Notes: generated from the letters alone by a model not told the origin. DNA of 34,978 nt from an uncultured Clostridia bacterium (GCA_946408995.1 CAMJUL010000041.1:1-34978), one strand, 5' to 3'. Numbered from the stretch's first letter, positions 7,069 through 15,725 are shown. Translations and numbers: made by a program.

Positions 7069-10000
7069 GCAGATCCGCCTCCTTCCGCTTTTTGCCGTGT
7101 TCCTTGATTTCCGCCGCGGCCAGGCCGATCAGGCTCAGGGCCGTCAGCGCCGCGAAGCCGATGATCACATACCGCAGCACCGGCTGCCACCAGGGGGTGA
7201 TGGAAACGATCTTCGTGTTGACGCTGTAGCCGTTCATGGCCGGGCTGTTGACGGTGCAGTACAGGTTGTTCTTTGCCGCCCGGCGCAGGGCGCCCAGCAG
7301 CGCGCCGTCGTCCGTATCCCGGATCCGGTCCCGGACCACCTGTGCGCTGACGCCGGAAAAGTCGATGCAGAAGGAATCTGTGCCCGCCATCAGCTGGTCC
7401 ACATAGCTGGCGCGGTAGCCTGTGGTTACCGAGGAGGTGGCGTCGGTGATGATGATGCCCTGCATGCCCCATTCGTTCCGGATGACCGCGGTGTTCAGGG
7501 CAGGGCTGGCGGAGCAACCGGTCAGCCCCAGGCGGTTGAAGCCCTGCATGACAGAGGACCCCTTCGCCACCGCCAGGGCGCCTTCGAATCCGCGCAGCGC
7601 GCCTTCCCGGAAGGCCTGCTCATTGAAGAACAGGGCGATGCCGATGCGGTTGTTCTCCTGGTCGTTGCCGGCGCAGTGCTTGATGCCGGCCACCACGCCC
7701 TTTTCTTCCATGGCCCGCACCTCGGGGATGGAGCAGAGGTAGTTCATGACGGCGTCCTCGGAATAGTATTCAAAGTTGCGTCCGCCAAAGGGGGTGCGGT
7801 GCAGGTTGCCGCCCGGGCTCCAGATCTCCATCAGCCCCAGATAAATGGCTTCCTCCGCCATCAGCGCGCCCCGGCTGGCGATCAGCTCCTTGTTGAAGGT
7901 GGCCGCCAGGGTGGTCTCGCAGGTGTAGCAGGTGGCCTCGGACTTGGTCTTGTACCTGCTCTTGTCGTAGGTGTTGTAAAGCCCGCCGATGCCGTCCGGC
8001 CCGTCGCCCACCTTTACCTCCGGCTTGCCGATGGTGTCGATGGCGGCGTTCCCGTCCATGTCCGGCAGGAGCGCGGCCAGTTCATCGATGGTCAGCTGGT
8101 TGAGGAATTCCTCCCAGATGGCCTCCTCGCCGTAGGCCACGCCGTAAAGCCCTGCCAGCTGCATGCCGGTGTTGGCCCCCTGGGTAAAGGAAGCGAGGCC
8201 CGGGGCGTTTTCCGCCTTCCGGTAGAGATACCCGTTGAGGGCCCGGATCATGGCATCGGTGCATTCCACCCGGGTGGGGCTGACCGGATAGGTGCCCTCC
8301 CAGTCGCTGCGGGAAAGGTAAGTGACCGCGCCGGGAATCCAGTAATTGAGGTCGCAGTCGTCAAAGCGGTTGGTGACCGGGGCGCCGGTGGCTGCGGAGG
8401 CTTTGTAGCGGTCCGCGTCCTGCTTTTCCTGCCAGACGAAGGCCTTGTCCCCGCTGCCCTGGGTGGGCGCCCCCGCGGTGTCCACCATCCCGGACGCCCC
8501 CTTCAGGGCCAGGATGTTGTTGAGGGCGTCATGGGCGCTTTCGCCGATGGCCACATAGTGGTCCCCTTCGCTCAGGTAATACCCTTTGAGATTCGTATAA
8601 TCGTAGCTGGCCAGAAGGTACTTGTCGCAGACAATCGTCAGCGTCTGCTTTTCGCCCGGCTCAAGAAGCTTTGTCTTGTCGAAATCGAGCAGCTGAACGG
8701 CGGATTTTTCCACCCGGTTCTTTTGCTCATACGCTCCGTAGGGGGTCTGGGCATAGACCTGGACCACGCTCTTGCCGGCGGTGTCCCCGGTGTTTGCGAC
8801 GGTGACGGTCACGGTCACGGCGGAATCGCTCACCTCCACCTTGTCCAGGGTTTGCTCAAAGGTGGTGTAGGACAGCCCGTAGCCGAACGGGTAGGTCACC
8901 TCGGCGGTGTAATTCCATTTTCCGCCGTTCGTGGAGCCGGCAGCGCTGTCCGCGTTGAAGCGCCCAAGCACCGCGTCCTCGTACCGGGTCTCGTAGTATT
9001 TGTAGCCCACGTAGATCCCTTCCGCTTGGACCGCGTAATAGGAAGCCTCGCCGGGCGTATCCGTGGATTGCTTCAGAACCTCCTCCAGGTTGCTCCAGGT
9101 CTGGTTGTTCCCGCTGTTGTTGACCGACGCCGGGGCGGACAGGGAATTGGCCGCGTAGGTGTCCGGCAGCCGCCCGGAGGGGTTGGCCGCCCCGGTCAGC
9201 AGATTGGCCACGCTGATGAAGCCCTTCTGCCCCGGACAGCCGATCCACAGGCAGGCGTCCACCCCGTATTCCTCCAGCCAGCCCAGCTCCATGGGGTTGC
9301 CGCTGTTGAGGAGCACGATGGTCTTTTTGAATTTCCCGCTGTCCCGGATCATGCGCAGAAGGTCTTTTTCATCCTGGTGCAGGGCCAGCTGGCTGATGCC
9401 CTCGGTGTCCTTCATGGTTAATTCGATGCCCTCGCCGCCTTCCCGGGCAAAAAGGACGATGGCCGCGTCGTTATAGTCGTTTTCCCAGGTGGCCCTGAGG
9501 TCGTCGGTGTAAAAACCGATCTTTTCCTCGCCCAGGGACCAGGGCAGCGGTTCGCCCGTCTGGGCGTTGACGCCGCCGCCGGCGCGGGAGGTCTTGCTTT
9601 TGCGGTAGGCCTTCAGCAGGGCCTCGTTCACCCGGAAGCCCGCTTCCTTCATGGCGCCGAACAGGTCGATGCCCTCCTTGCTGCTGTAGGCGGAGGAACC
9701 CGCGGAATTGTTCCGGTACAGCGGCTGCATCACCGCGTGGCCGAACAGGGTGACACTTCTTTCCTCCGGGGAAAGGGGAAGGGCCCGGTTCTCGTTGCGC
9801 AGGAGCACCATGCCTTCATTGCCCTCCGCGACGCACTGCGCATAGGTCGCTTCCATGAGCTGCTTGAGATTGTCCGCGCTCAATTCGCCAAAGGCGCTGG
9901 GAAACTGAATGGTGCTTCCTTCTCCAACCGAATCATCCTGCACCAGCATATGGGTGGAAATGCCCAGGTATCCGTTGATCGTTGTGGCATAGTTCATCGC

Positions 10001-10078
10001 GGTGGAATTCCCGATGATCGCAAAGCACAGAAAAAAGCAGAAAATCGAGGATAAGCCGGCCCAGATCCGCTTCCCCAT
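7049..10078 (-). CDS. Domain-permuted glycoside hydrolase family 3, membrane-anchored at both ends
   Basis: A GH3 beta-glycosidase of 1009 aa with the two catalytic domains in reverse order. The alpha/beta sandwich comes first (about 85-310: GMVLLRNENRALPL, then SGNPMELGWLEE and a GAANPSGRLPDTY segment), then a fibronectin-III-like domain (about 395-490, starting at YPFGYGLSYT), and last the TIM barrel (about 655-930: GDGPDG at 691-696, Lys800-His801 in IKHCAGND, and nucleophile Asp879 in GIIITDA). Residues 5-25 are a membrane helix after a basic MGKR start, and residues about 968-989 form a second helix followed by a basic tail. The enzyme body therefore sits outside with both ends inside. 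The start is the ATG at 10078, with AGGAGGTG upstream; the longer reading frame lacks a ribosome site. It overlaps the 130-aa membrane protein by 20 bases and is divergent from the two-component system. Confidence 0.88.
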   Translation of the reverse strand: MGKRIWAGLSSIFCFFLCFAIIGNSTAMNYATTINGYLGISTHMLVQDDSVGEGSTIQFPSAFGELSADNLKQLMEATYAQCVAEGNEGMVLLRNENRALPLSPEERSVTLFGHAVMQPLYRNNSAGSSAYSSKEGIDLFGAMKEAGFRVNEALLKAYRKSKTSRAGGGVNAQTGEPLPWSLGEEKIGFYTDDLRATWENDYNDAAIVLFAREGGEGIELTMKDTEGISQLALHQDEKDLLRMIRDSGKFKKTIVLLNSGNPMELGWLEEYGVDACLWIGCPGQKGFISVANLLTGAANPSGRLPDTYAANSLSAPASVNNSGNNQTWSNLEEVLKQSTDTPGEASYYAVQAEGIYVGYKYYETRYEDAVLGRFNADSAAGSTNGGKWNYTAEVTYPFGYGLSYTTFEQTLDKVEVSDSAVTVTVTVANTGDTAGKSVVQVYAQTPYGAYEQKNRVEKSAVQLLDFDKTKLLEPGEKQTLTIVCDKYLLASYDYTNLKGYYLSEGDHYVAIGESAHDALNNILALKGASGMVDTAGAPTQGSGDKAFVWQEKQDADRYKASAATGAPVTNRFDDCDLNYWIPGAVTYLSRSDWEGTYPVSPTRVECTDAMIRALNGYLYRKAENAPGLASFTQGANTGMQLAGLYGVAYGEEAIWEEFLNQLTIDELAALLPDMDGNAAIDTIGKPEVKVGDGPDGIGGLYNTYDKSRYKTKSEATCYTCETTLAATFNKELIASRGALMAEEAIYLGLMEIWSPGGNLHRTPFGGRNFEYYSEDAVMNYLCSIPEVRAMEEKGVVAGIKHCAGNDQENNRIGIALFFNEQAFREGALRGFEGALAVAKGSSVMQGFNRLGLTGCSASPALNTAVIRNEWGMQGIIITDATSSVTTGYRASYVDQLMAGTDSFCIDFSGVSAQVVRDRIRDTDDGALLGALRRAAKNNLYCTVNSPAMNGYSVNTKIVSITPWWQPVLRYVIIGFAALTALSLIGLAAAEIKEHGKKRKEADLHVGSKQ

Positions 10079-10124
10079 GATGTGCCACCTCCTGATTCGA
10101 GGATTGTTCCTTTTTGCTGAGGAT

Positions 10125-10153
10125 ATCCTACCATGATCCGGCCGGCCGCAGGT
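10125..10153 (-). promoter_or_regulatory. Weak, probably activator-dependent promoter for the hydrolase cluster
   Basis: On the minus strand TAGGAT (10125-10130) is a plausible -10, and the hexamer 17 bases upstream (10148-10153) is ACCTGC, a poor -35. The direct repeats at 10162-10194 end eight bases above that -35, the normal position for an activator. The start site would be about 40 bases before the GH3 ATG. Confidence 0.4.
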
Positions 10154-10161
10154 CCTTTCCC

Positions 10162-10194
10162 GCATAAGTGGTCCGAATCATGGCATAAATGGTC
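10162..10194 (-). promoter_or_regulatory. Two 12-bp direct repeats 21 bp apart: probable LytTR operator
   Basis: GCATAAGTGGTC (10162-10173) and GCATAAATGGTC (10183-10194) differ at one base and start exactly 21 bases apart. On the minus strand the units contain ACCACTTAT and ACCATTTAT, close to the known LytTR recognition pattern (A/T)(A/C)(C/A)GTTN(A/G)(T/G). LytTR regulators such as AgrA and ComE bind pairs of about 9-bp direct repeats separated by about 12 bases. A LytTR gene starts 142 bases away on the other strand. That this regulator binds here is inference. Confidence 0.65.
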
Positions 10195-10278
10195 GCTTTT
10201 TTTCTGCTTTCTGCCGGAATGTGTTCGCGCAAGGCGCCTTCCCAGGAGGGGAGGGGCCGTCCGGAAGGAAAACAGCGG

Positions 10279-10306
10279 TTGTCAAATCGGATTCTTTTGT
10301 TATAAT
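10279..10306 (+). promoter_or_regulatory. Sigma-A promoter of the LytTR two-component operon
   Basis: TTGTCA (10279-10284) and TATAAT (10301-10306) are separated by 16 bases, 30 bases before the response-regulator ATG. The consensus -10 suggests basal expression of the regulator pair. Confidence 0.75.
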
Positions 10307-10336
10307 GGGCTTATCCGTAACGGGGAGGTGAGGAAT

Positions 10337-11047
10337 ATGGTCCGGGTCGCTTTGGTGGAGGACGAAGACGCCAACGTTCATGAACTGATGAGGCATATCG
10401 ACCATTTCAGCGCCCAAACGGGGGAAAAAATCGTATGCACCCGTTTTAAGGACGGGCTGGACTTTATCAGCGATTATTCCTTCTCCTTTGACATCGTTTT
10501 TATGGACATCCGCATGCCCCACCTGGACGGGATGGCCGCGGCCCGGAAGCTGCGGGCGATGGACCCGAACGTGGCGCTCATCTTTGTCACCAACCTGAAG
10601 CAGTACGCCATCCTCGGGTATGAGGTGAACGCGCTGGACTACGTGGTCAAGCCGCTGACCTATTACGATTTTGAAATGAAGTTCACCAAAGCCCTGCATT
10701 ACGTGCGGGAGCATCAGGACAGCAGCACCTTTATCGACCTTGAGGACGGGAAAAAGAAGCTGCTCCTGTCCCAGATCTTTTTTATCGAAGTCCAGGGCCG
10801 GAAGCTGTTTTTCCATACGGAGGAGGGCTGCTTTGAAACCCGGGGGCAGCTGAGCGTCCTGGAGGCGCAATTGCAGGACCAGCATTTTATCCGCTGCGAC
10901 AACAGCTACCTGATCAACCTGCGCCATGTGATGGAGATCCATAAAAACGACCTGCTGGTGGGCAACGAAAAGGTTCCCATCAGCAGGCGGAAAAAAGCGG
11001 AGGTCATGACTAAAATCGCCGAATACCTCAGCGGAGGGATAGCGTGA
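10337..11047 (+). CDS. LytTR-family response regulator (AgrA/LytR type)
   Basis: DNA-binding response regulator of 236 aa. The receiver domain (1-120) shows the acidic pair Glu8-Asp9, phosphoacceptor Asp57 in IVFMDIRMP, Thr85 and Lys105. The LytTR DNA-binding domain covers about 135-236, with the typical LLLSQIFFIEVQGRKLFFHT and FIRCDNSYLINLRHV segments. Start is the ATG at 10337 behind GGGGAGGTGAGGA; upstream in-frame codons have no ribosome site and would fall in the promoter. The stop overlaps the kinase start as GTGA, so they form one operon. It most likely acts on the 21-bp-spaced direct repeats in the divergent intergenic region, activating the hydrolase genes and perhaps itself. Proteins of this type usually control group behaviours such as virulence, competence or bacteriocins; control of glycosidases would be less usual. 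Confidence 0.93.
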   Translation: MVRVALVEDEDANVHELMRHIDHFSAQTGEKIVCTRFKDGLDFISDYSFSFDIVFMDIRMPHLDGMAAARKLRAMDPNVALIFVTNLKQYAILGYEVNALDYVVKPLTYYDFEMKFTKALHYVREHQDSSTFIDLEDGKKKLLLSQIFFIEVQGRKLFFHTEEGCFETRGQLSVLEAQLQDQHFIRCDNSYLINLRHVMEIHKNDLLVGNEKVPISRRKKAEVMTKIAEYLSGGIA

Positions 11048-12417
11048 AGATGCTTGAAGCGGTCCTTACGATCCTCAACGGGTTTCACGTTCAGCTGGCC
11101 CTGGCGGTCCTTCTGTTCCGCAGGCAGCTGAAGCCCCGGTTCAACCGTCTGTTTTCGCTGCTGTTGCTGACGGGGTTCTGCGGGATTCCGTTTTTGCTCC
11201 AGCGGCTTTTTTACGGCAGCGCGGAAACCCCGCCCGCGCTGCCGGGCATCTGGGGGCAGAGCTATTACCTGCTGGCCATTGCCTTCGGGATTGTGTTCTG
11301 GTTTGCCTTCCGGTTTGAAAGCCGGACGGAATTCCTGTTCTATTACATCCCGGTCATCGTCATCCAGCACAGCCTGCACGACCTGAACAGCATCCTGGAT
11401 CACCTTCTGCCCGCCCTGCCGGACCTGGGGCTGATGGCCCTGCATGTGGCGGTCATGCTGGCGCTGTATCTGGCCATGGACCTGCTGTTTGCCCGCCGGA
11501 TTCCAGGCGGAAACGGGCTTAACGCGATCCAGAACAGCTACCTGATCCCGTTTACGTTTTTTTCAGCCTTCCTGGTGTACGGCCTGAGCGTATGGTCCAG
11601 GGCCAACGAGCCCTTCACCTACGGGGAATACCTGTTTGACCTGATCAGCTGTGTCCTTCTTTTGGTGGTGCACTTTGGCAAGTTCACCAAGAGCCGCCTG
11701 GAGAGGGAAAAGGAGGTCATCCTTCAGATCCTGCAGGGAGAACAGGAAAAGCACCAGCTTTCCAGACAGACCATCGAGATGATCAACCGCAAGACCCATG
11801 ACCTGAAATACCAGATCGCATCCCTCCGGAACCTGAGCCGCTCTGAGCAGCTCAGCAGCCTTTCCCGGCTGGAAAACGCGGTGAATTTCTACGACAACAC
11901 CCTGAAGACCAACAACGAGACCCTGGACGTGCTGCTGTATGAGCGCAGCTTTTCCTGGGAAAAGTACGGCATCCGCTTTACCTGCATCGCCGACGGGAGC
12001 AAGCTGGACTTTATGCTGCCCGAGGACATTTATGCCCTCTTTGGAAACGCCCTGGACAACGCCATCGAAAGCGTTCAAAGGATTTCGGATCCGGACAAGC
12101 GGGTCATCAGCCTGAACGTGGCCTCCAAGGGGAACATCGTGATCATCACGGTCTCCAATTATTTCAATGAGGATCTGCGCTTTGAAGGGGAATTGCCGGT
12201 CACCACAAAGCCCGACAAGGATTTCCACGGATATGGGATCAAAAGCATGCGGTTCATCGCCGAAAAATACGGGGGAACGATTTCGATCCAGCCGAGGGAG
12301 GACATTTTTACCCTGACGATGATGCTGCCCGTGCCGCCTGCGCAAAAGGACGAAAAGCCGCTGCCCGGCGGGGAAAAGCGGGACGGAGGGCCGGATGGAC
12401 CGGATAAGGACCGGTAA
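11044..12417 (+). CDS. AgrC-like sensor histidine kinase (GHKL ATPase)
   Basis: Membrane sensor kinase of 457 aa that should phosphorylate the LytTR regulator encoded just upstream. The N-terminal half (1-215) has about six to seven membrane helices and no large extracellular domain, so the signal is probably a peptide or small molecule sensed in or at the membrane. A linker coiled coil (about 216-248) leads to the phosphoacceptor His252 in RKTHDLKYQ. The GHKL ATPase has the N-box Asn335/Asn339 in FGNALDNAIES and a G-box GYGIKSM near residue 400, typical of the AgrC/ComD class (HPK10). GTG at 11044 overlaps the stop of the previous gene by four bases. No AgrB or pre-peptide gene is nearby. 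The C-terminus is a charged, probably disordered Pro/Gly/Asp tail. Confidence 0.92.
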   Translation: MKMLEAVLTILNGFHVQLALAVLLFRRQLKPRFNRLFSLLLLTGFCGIPFLLQRLFYGSAETPPALPGIWGQSYYLLAIAFGIVFWFAFRFESRTEFLFYYIPVIVIQHSLHDLNSILDHLLPALPDLGLMALHVAVMLALYLAMDLLFARRIPGGNGLNAIQNSYLIPFTFFSAFLVYGLSVWSRANEPFTYGEYLFDLISCVLLLVVHFGKFTKSRLEREKEVILQILQGEQEKHQLSRQTIEMINRKTHDLKYQIASLRNLSRSEQLSSLSRLENAVNFYDNTLKTNNETLDVLLYERSFSWEKYGIRFTCIADGSKLDFMLPEDIYALFGNALDNAIESVQRISDPDKRVISLNVASKGNIVIITVSNYFNEDLRFEGELPVTTKPDKDFHGYGIKSMRFIAEKYGGTISIQPREDIFTLTMMLPVPPAQKDEKPLPGGEKRDGGPDGPDKDR

Positions 12418-12460
12418 GCGTACGGGCAGGAATAGAAAACAGAAAACGGAAAACAGAAAC

Positions 12461-12482
12461 GGCCCTCCCTTTCGGGAGGGCC
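12461..12482 (-). terminator. Terminator for pgk-tpiA, probably bidirectional
   Basis: GGCCCTCCC and GGGAGGGCC form a perfect 9-bp stem with a TTTC loop. On the minus strand it is followed by a T-rich tract made of near-repeats of the heptamer GTTTTCC/TGTTTTC (plus-strand 12434-12460), suiting termination of tpiA mRNA 22 bases after its stop. It also lies 44 bases after the histidine-kinase stop, but has no T-run in that direction. Confidence 0.75.
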
Positions 12483-12503
12483 GCGTCATGCCGGGGAACG
12501 GGG

Positions 12504-13256
12504 TTATTTGTCGTAATTGACCACCAGGCTGAAGTCCGGGGCCTTGAGGCTGGCGCCGCCGATGAGGCCGCCGTCGATCTCGGGCTGGGCCATGAGGCCC
12601 TTGACGTTCTTGGGGTTCATGCTGCCGCCGTACTGGATGCGGACGGCGTCGGCCACGTCCTTGCCGTAGCGGCCGCAGATGGCCTTGCGGATAACGCCGA
12701 TGGTCTCGTTGGCCTGCTCGTCGGTGGCGGTGAGGCCGGTACCGATGGCCCAGACGGGCTCGTAGGCGATGACGGCGTTCTTGACCTCTTCATCGGTCAG
12801 GCCGGTGAGGGCGATCAGGGTCTGATAGCTGACCAGGGGATCGGTGTAGCCGGCTTCGCGCTGCTCCCTGCGCTCGCCCACGCAGATGATGGGGGTGAGG
12901 CCGGCGGCCACGGCGGCTTTGACCCGCAGGTTGACCGTTTCGTCGGTTTCGCCGAAGTAGGTGCGGCGCTCGCTGTGGCCGATGATGACGTATTCCGCGC
13001 CGCATTCCTTGAGCATGGCCGCGCTGATTTCGCCCGTGTAGGCGCCGCTCTCCTTGAAGTGGACGTTCTGGGCGCCCACGTGGATGTTGGTGCCCTTCAC
13101 CGCCTCGCAGACGGGCGCAAGATCGACGGCGGGGACGCAGACCACCACGGTGGCGGCGGCGTCCTTCACCAGGGGTTTGAGCTCCTCCACCAGGGCTTTG
13201 GCTTCGGAGGGGGTCTTGTTCATTTTCCAGTTTCCGGCAATGATCGGGGTGCGCAT
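12504..13256 (-). CDS. tpiA: Triosephosphate isomerase
   Basis: Glycolytic enzyme that interconverts dihydroxyacetone phosphate and glyceraldehyde-3-phosphate in the cytoplasm. At 250 aa it is full length. The catalytic residues are present: Lys11 in GNWKMN, His94 in IIGHSERR and Glu166 in [11 protein letters not shown]. The phosphate-binding IQYGGSM and LIGGASL segments are near the end. Start is ATG at 13256 with AAAGGAGG upstream. It follows pgk in the same direction, with a hairpin between them that may lower its expression relative to pgk. Confidence 0.98.
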   Translation of the reverse strand: MRTPIIAGNWKMNKTPSEAKALVEELKPLVKDAAATVVVCVPAVDLAPVCEAVKGTNIHVGAQNVHFKESGAYTGEISAAMLKECGAEYVIIGHSERRTYFGETDETVNLRVKAAVAAGLTPIICVGERREQREAGYTDPLVSYQTLIALTGLTDEEVKNAVIAYEPVWAIGTGLTATDEQANETIGVIRKAICGRYGKDVADAVRIQYGGSMNPKNVKGLMAQPEIDGGLIGGASLKAPDFSLVVNYDK

Positions 13257-13315
13257 GGGAGGGTTCCTCCTTTGGTGATTTTTTGCCTTTCCTCAAAACG
13301 GAAGGCGTAAAGAAG

Positions 13316-13339
13316 CCTGCCGGGGAAGCCCCCGGCAGG
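13316..13339 (-). terminator. Intercistronic hairpin between pgk and tpiA
   Basis: CCTGCCGGGG (13316-13325) and CCCCGGCAGG (13330-13339) pair perfectly around AAGC. On the minus strand it is followed by CTTCTTTA, a weak U-tract. This suggests partial termination or mRNA processing rather than a full stop, since tpiA has no clear promoter of its own. Confidence 0.6.
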
Positions 13340-13355
13340 ACGGAACGCGTTGGAA

Positions 13356-14549
13356 TCAGACCTTGTCGTTCAGGGCCGCGATGCCGGGCAGCTCCTTGCC
13401 TTCGAGGAATTCCAGGCTGGCGCCGCCGCCGGTGGAAACGTGGGTCACCTTATCGGCAAAGCCCATCTGGGTGATGGCCGCAGCGCTGTCGCCGCCGCCG
13501 ATGATGGTGGTGCCGCCGTTGTTGGCCACGGCTTCAGCGATGCAGCGGGTGCCGACCGCGAAGGTGGGGAACTCGAACACGCCCATGGGGCCGTTCCAGA
13601 CGATGGTCTTGGCGCGGCGGATCTCGTTGACGAAGATCTCGCGGGTGACCGGGCCGATGTCCAGGCCCTCAAAGCCGTCGGGGATCTCCTGGGAGTGGAC
13701 GGTGATATGGAGGGCGTCGTTGGCGAACCTGTCACCGGCCTCGTTGTCCACGGGCAGGACGATGCGGACGCCCTTGTAGGCGGCGCGGGCCAGGATGTCC
13801 TTGGCCAGGTCCAGCTTGTCGTCTTCGCACAGGGAGTTGCCGATGCGGCCGCCCATGGCCTTCTGGAAGGTGTAGGCCATGCCGCCGCCGATGATCAGCA
13901 CGTTGACCTTGGTGAGCAGGTTGTTGATGACGTTGATCTTGTCGGAGACCTTCGCGCCGCCCAGGATGGCCAGGAAGGGACGGGCGGGATCCGCCAGGGC
14001 GCCGCCCATGACCCGCAGTTCTTTTTCGATCAGGTAGCCGGCAACGCTGGGCAGGTAATGGGTCACGCCCTCGGTGGAGGCGTGGGCACGGTGAGCGGTG
14101 CCGAAGGCGTCATTGACGAACAGGTCGGCGTAGGAGGCCAGTTTCTTTGCAAAATCGGGATCGTTGGCTTCTTCTTCCTTGTGGAAGCGCAGGTTCTCAA
14201 GCAGGCAGACTTCGCCGTTCTGGAGGGAGGCGGTTACCCTGTCGGCATCCTCGCCGATCACGTCCTTGCACATTTTCACTTCCTGACCAAGGAGCTCGCC
14301 CAGACGGACGGCGACAGGCGCCAGGGAGTATTTGTCATTGAACTGTCCCTTGGGACGGCCCATGTGGCTGCAGAGGATCACCTTGGCGCCGTTCTTGACC
14401 AGATACTGGATGGTGGGCAGCGCGCCGATGATGCGGTTTTCATCGGTGATCTTCTTGTTGGCGTCCATGGGGACGTTGAAATCCACGCGCACCAGGACCC
14501 GTTTTCCCTGGACCTGTACATCTTCGATGGTCATCTTGTTGTAGTTCAT
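13356..14549 (-). CDS. pgk: Phosphoglycerate kinase
   Basis: Glycolytic kinase that transfers phosphate from 1,3-bisphosphoglycerate to ADP. At 397 aa it is full length. Family signatures are RVDFNVP (21-27), SHMGRPKG (61-68), the GGGDSAAA nucleotide-binding loop at 351-358 and STGGGAS at 372-378. Start ATG at 14549 has AAGGAG eight bases upstream. It sits between tpiA and a CggR-type regulator, the Firmicutes central-glycolysis arrangement but without gapA. A CATAAT hexamer 20-odd bases upstream could be a -10, but its -35 is poor, so it may rely on the cggR promoter. Confidence 0.98.
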   Translation of the reverse strand: MNYNKMTIEDVQVQGKRVLVRVDFNVPMDANKKITDENRIIGALPTIQYLVKNGAKVILCSHMGRPKGQFNDKYSLAPVAVRLGELLGQEVKMCKDVIGEDADRVTASLQNGEVCLLENLRFHKEEEANDPDFAKKLASYADLFVNDAFGTAHRAHASTEGVTHYLPSVAGYLIEKELRVMGGALADPARPFLAILGGAKVSDKINVINNLLTKVNVLIIGGGMAYTFQKAMGGRIGNSLCEDDKLDLAKDILARAAYKGVRIVLPVDNEAGDRFANDALHITVHSQEIPDGFEGLDIGPVTREIFVNEIRRAKTIVWNGPMGVFEFPTFAVGTRCIAEAVANNGGTTIIGGGDSAAAITQMGFADKVTHVSTGGGASLEFLEGKELPGIAALNDKV

Positions 14550-14645
14550 GACGCATTCTCCTTACTCAAAATTATGTTGTGCCGGGAAGCATTGGGAATG
14601 TATTTCCGGGCCCTTTCGGGCCGTAGGAACGTAGGGAAGAGGGAT

Positions 14646-15725
14646 TCAGGCCCCGCCCTCCAGAAGGGAGAGGATCTCGCCGGCGGCCGCTCCGTCGGTG
14701 ACCAGGGCGTGGTAGCGGTTGGCGCGCAGGGCGGCGATGATGGCCCGGGCCTTGGAACTGCCGGCGGCGCAGGCGATCATACGGCGCTCCCCGCCCTCGG
14801 CCAGATCTCCGCCGGGGGTGGAGAGCCGGTGGATCAGACGGCCCTGCAGGTCGAAGAACGCGCCGAAGGCCTCGCCCTCGGCCCCGCCGGAAAGCAGTTT
14901 CCGGCAGGTTTCGGCGTCCAGGCCGCGCTTGGAGGCCATTTCGTCCGCCCGACCGATGCCGTGGATGGCCACGTCCGCCCGGCGGATCAGGTCCACGGTC
15001 CGTCGGACCTCGTCCATCTTGAGCATTTCCCGCAGGGTGTCGCCGTCCAGGTTGTCCGGCAGGTGGATCAGGCGGTACTGCCCGCCCAGACGCTCGGCGA
15101 TCTCGGCGGCGATGACGCTGGCCTGCCCTTCCATGACGGATCCGATGCCGCCCCGCAGGGGCACCACCATCAGATGCGGAAAGCTGGCGGCAGGCAGGTT
15201 CCGGGCCACCTCGGCCATGGTGCTTCCGCCGCCTACGGCCAGGGTGGAGGAATCCGTGAGGGTCTCCACCAGGGTCTGCCCGGCGGCGCGGCACACCTCG
15301 CTGAGGATGCGCCCGTCCTCCTGGGCGTCCCCGCTGATGACGACGCACCTTGTCAGGTTCAGAAGCCGGGAGAGCCGCTCCTCCATGGAGGCAGGGGCAA
15401 ACAGCCTCCGGGTCAGGCGGCGGGCCTCGGGGATCCAGGCCGCGGCATCCGGGGTGATCTTCATCCCGGTCCCGTCAAACTCCAGGAAGCCCTGGGCGCG
15501 AAGCTCTTCCGCCAGGGAGCGGATTTCCCGTTCGGTCAGGCCAAGACGGGATGCCAGGGCGCGTCTGCCCACGGGCTGGGTGTCCGCCACCTCGCACAGC
15601 ACCCGCGCCAGACGGCCCAGGGCCAAGGTCCGCTCCGGACTGAGACGCTCAAGGAGCTTCAGAAAACCGGGAAAAGAGGCGTCTTCCTCCTTCCCGGGGG
15701 AAGGGAAGCCAAATGGCGATGACAA
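14646..15725 (-). CDS. cggR: SorC/DeoR-family regulator, CggR type (central glycolytic genes regulator)
   Basis: Transcription factor, 359 aa. A winged helix-turn-helix lies at about 50-84 (VGRRALASRLGLTEREIRSL). The rest is the SorC sugar-phosphate-binding domain, with the typical VGGGSTMAEVAR and a later CAAGSSKARAI segment. In Bacillus, CggR represses the gapA-pgk-tpi-pgm-eno operon and is released by fructose-1,6-bisphosphate; the gene order cggR-pgk-tpiA here supports the same role. The start is a TTG at 15725, nine bases after GGAAGGAGG; the nearest upstream ATG is out of frame. It has its own good promoter, with an imperfect palindrome in the leader that may be the autoregulatory site. 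The 96-base gap to pgk contains a small GGCCC/GGGCC hairpin. Confidence 0.88.
   Translation of the reverse strand: MSSPFGFPSPGKEEDASFPGFLKLLERLSPERTLALGRLARVLCEVADTQPVGRRALASRLGLTEREIRSLAEELRAQGFLEFDGTGMKITPDAAAWIPEARRLTRRLFAPASMEERLSRLLNLTRCVVISGDAQEDGRILSEVCRAAGQTLVETLTDSSTLAVGGGSTMAEVARNLPAASFPHLMVVPLRGGIGSVMEGQASVIAAEIAERLGGQYRLIHLPDNLDGDTLREMLKMDEVRRTVDLIRRADVAIHGIGRADEMASKRGLDAETCRKLLSGGAEGEAFGAFFDLQGRLIHRLSTPGGDLAEGGERRMIACAAGSSKARAIIAALRANRYHALVTDGAAAGEILSLLEGGA

Noticed and set aside
5663-9421. A 1252-codon plus-strand frame opposite both GH3 genes and the small membrane protein
   Set aside because: It spans the antisense of three real genes and their intergenic gap, has no recognisable domain and no ribosome site, and is rich in residues typical of antisense frames (Gly, His, Val, Ala).
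10079-10336. A hidden autoinducing-peptide gene beside the AgrC-like kinase
   Set aside because: I looked on both strands of this gap and of 12418-12503 for a short ATG frame with a ribosome site and found none, and there is no AgrB-like protease in the window.
12434-12460. Heptamer repeats (GAAAACA/GAAAACG) as a possible CRISPR or satellite array
   Set aside because: Only about three and a half imperfect units of seven bases, lying exactly where the minus-strand terminator needs its U-rich tail.
14608-14622. Small GGCCC/GGGCC hairpin before pgk as a riboswitch
   Set aside because: Only five base pairs in a 96-base gap, with no conserved riboswitch core; at most a processing or pause hairpin.
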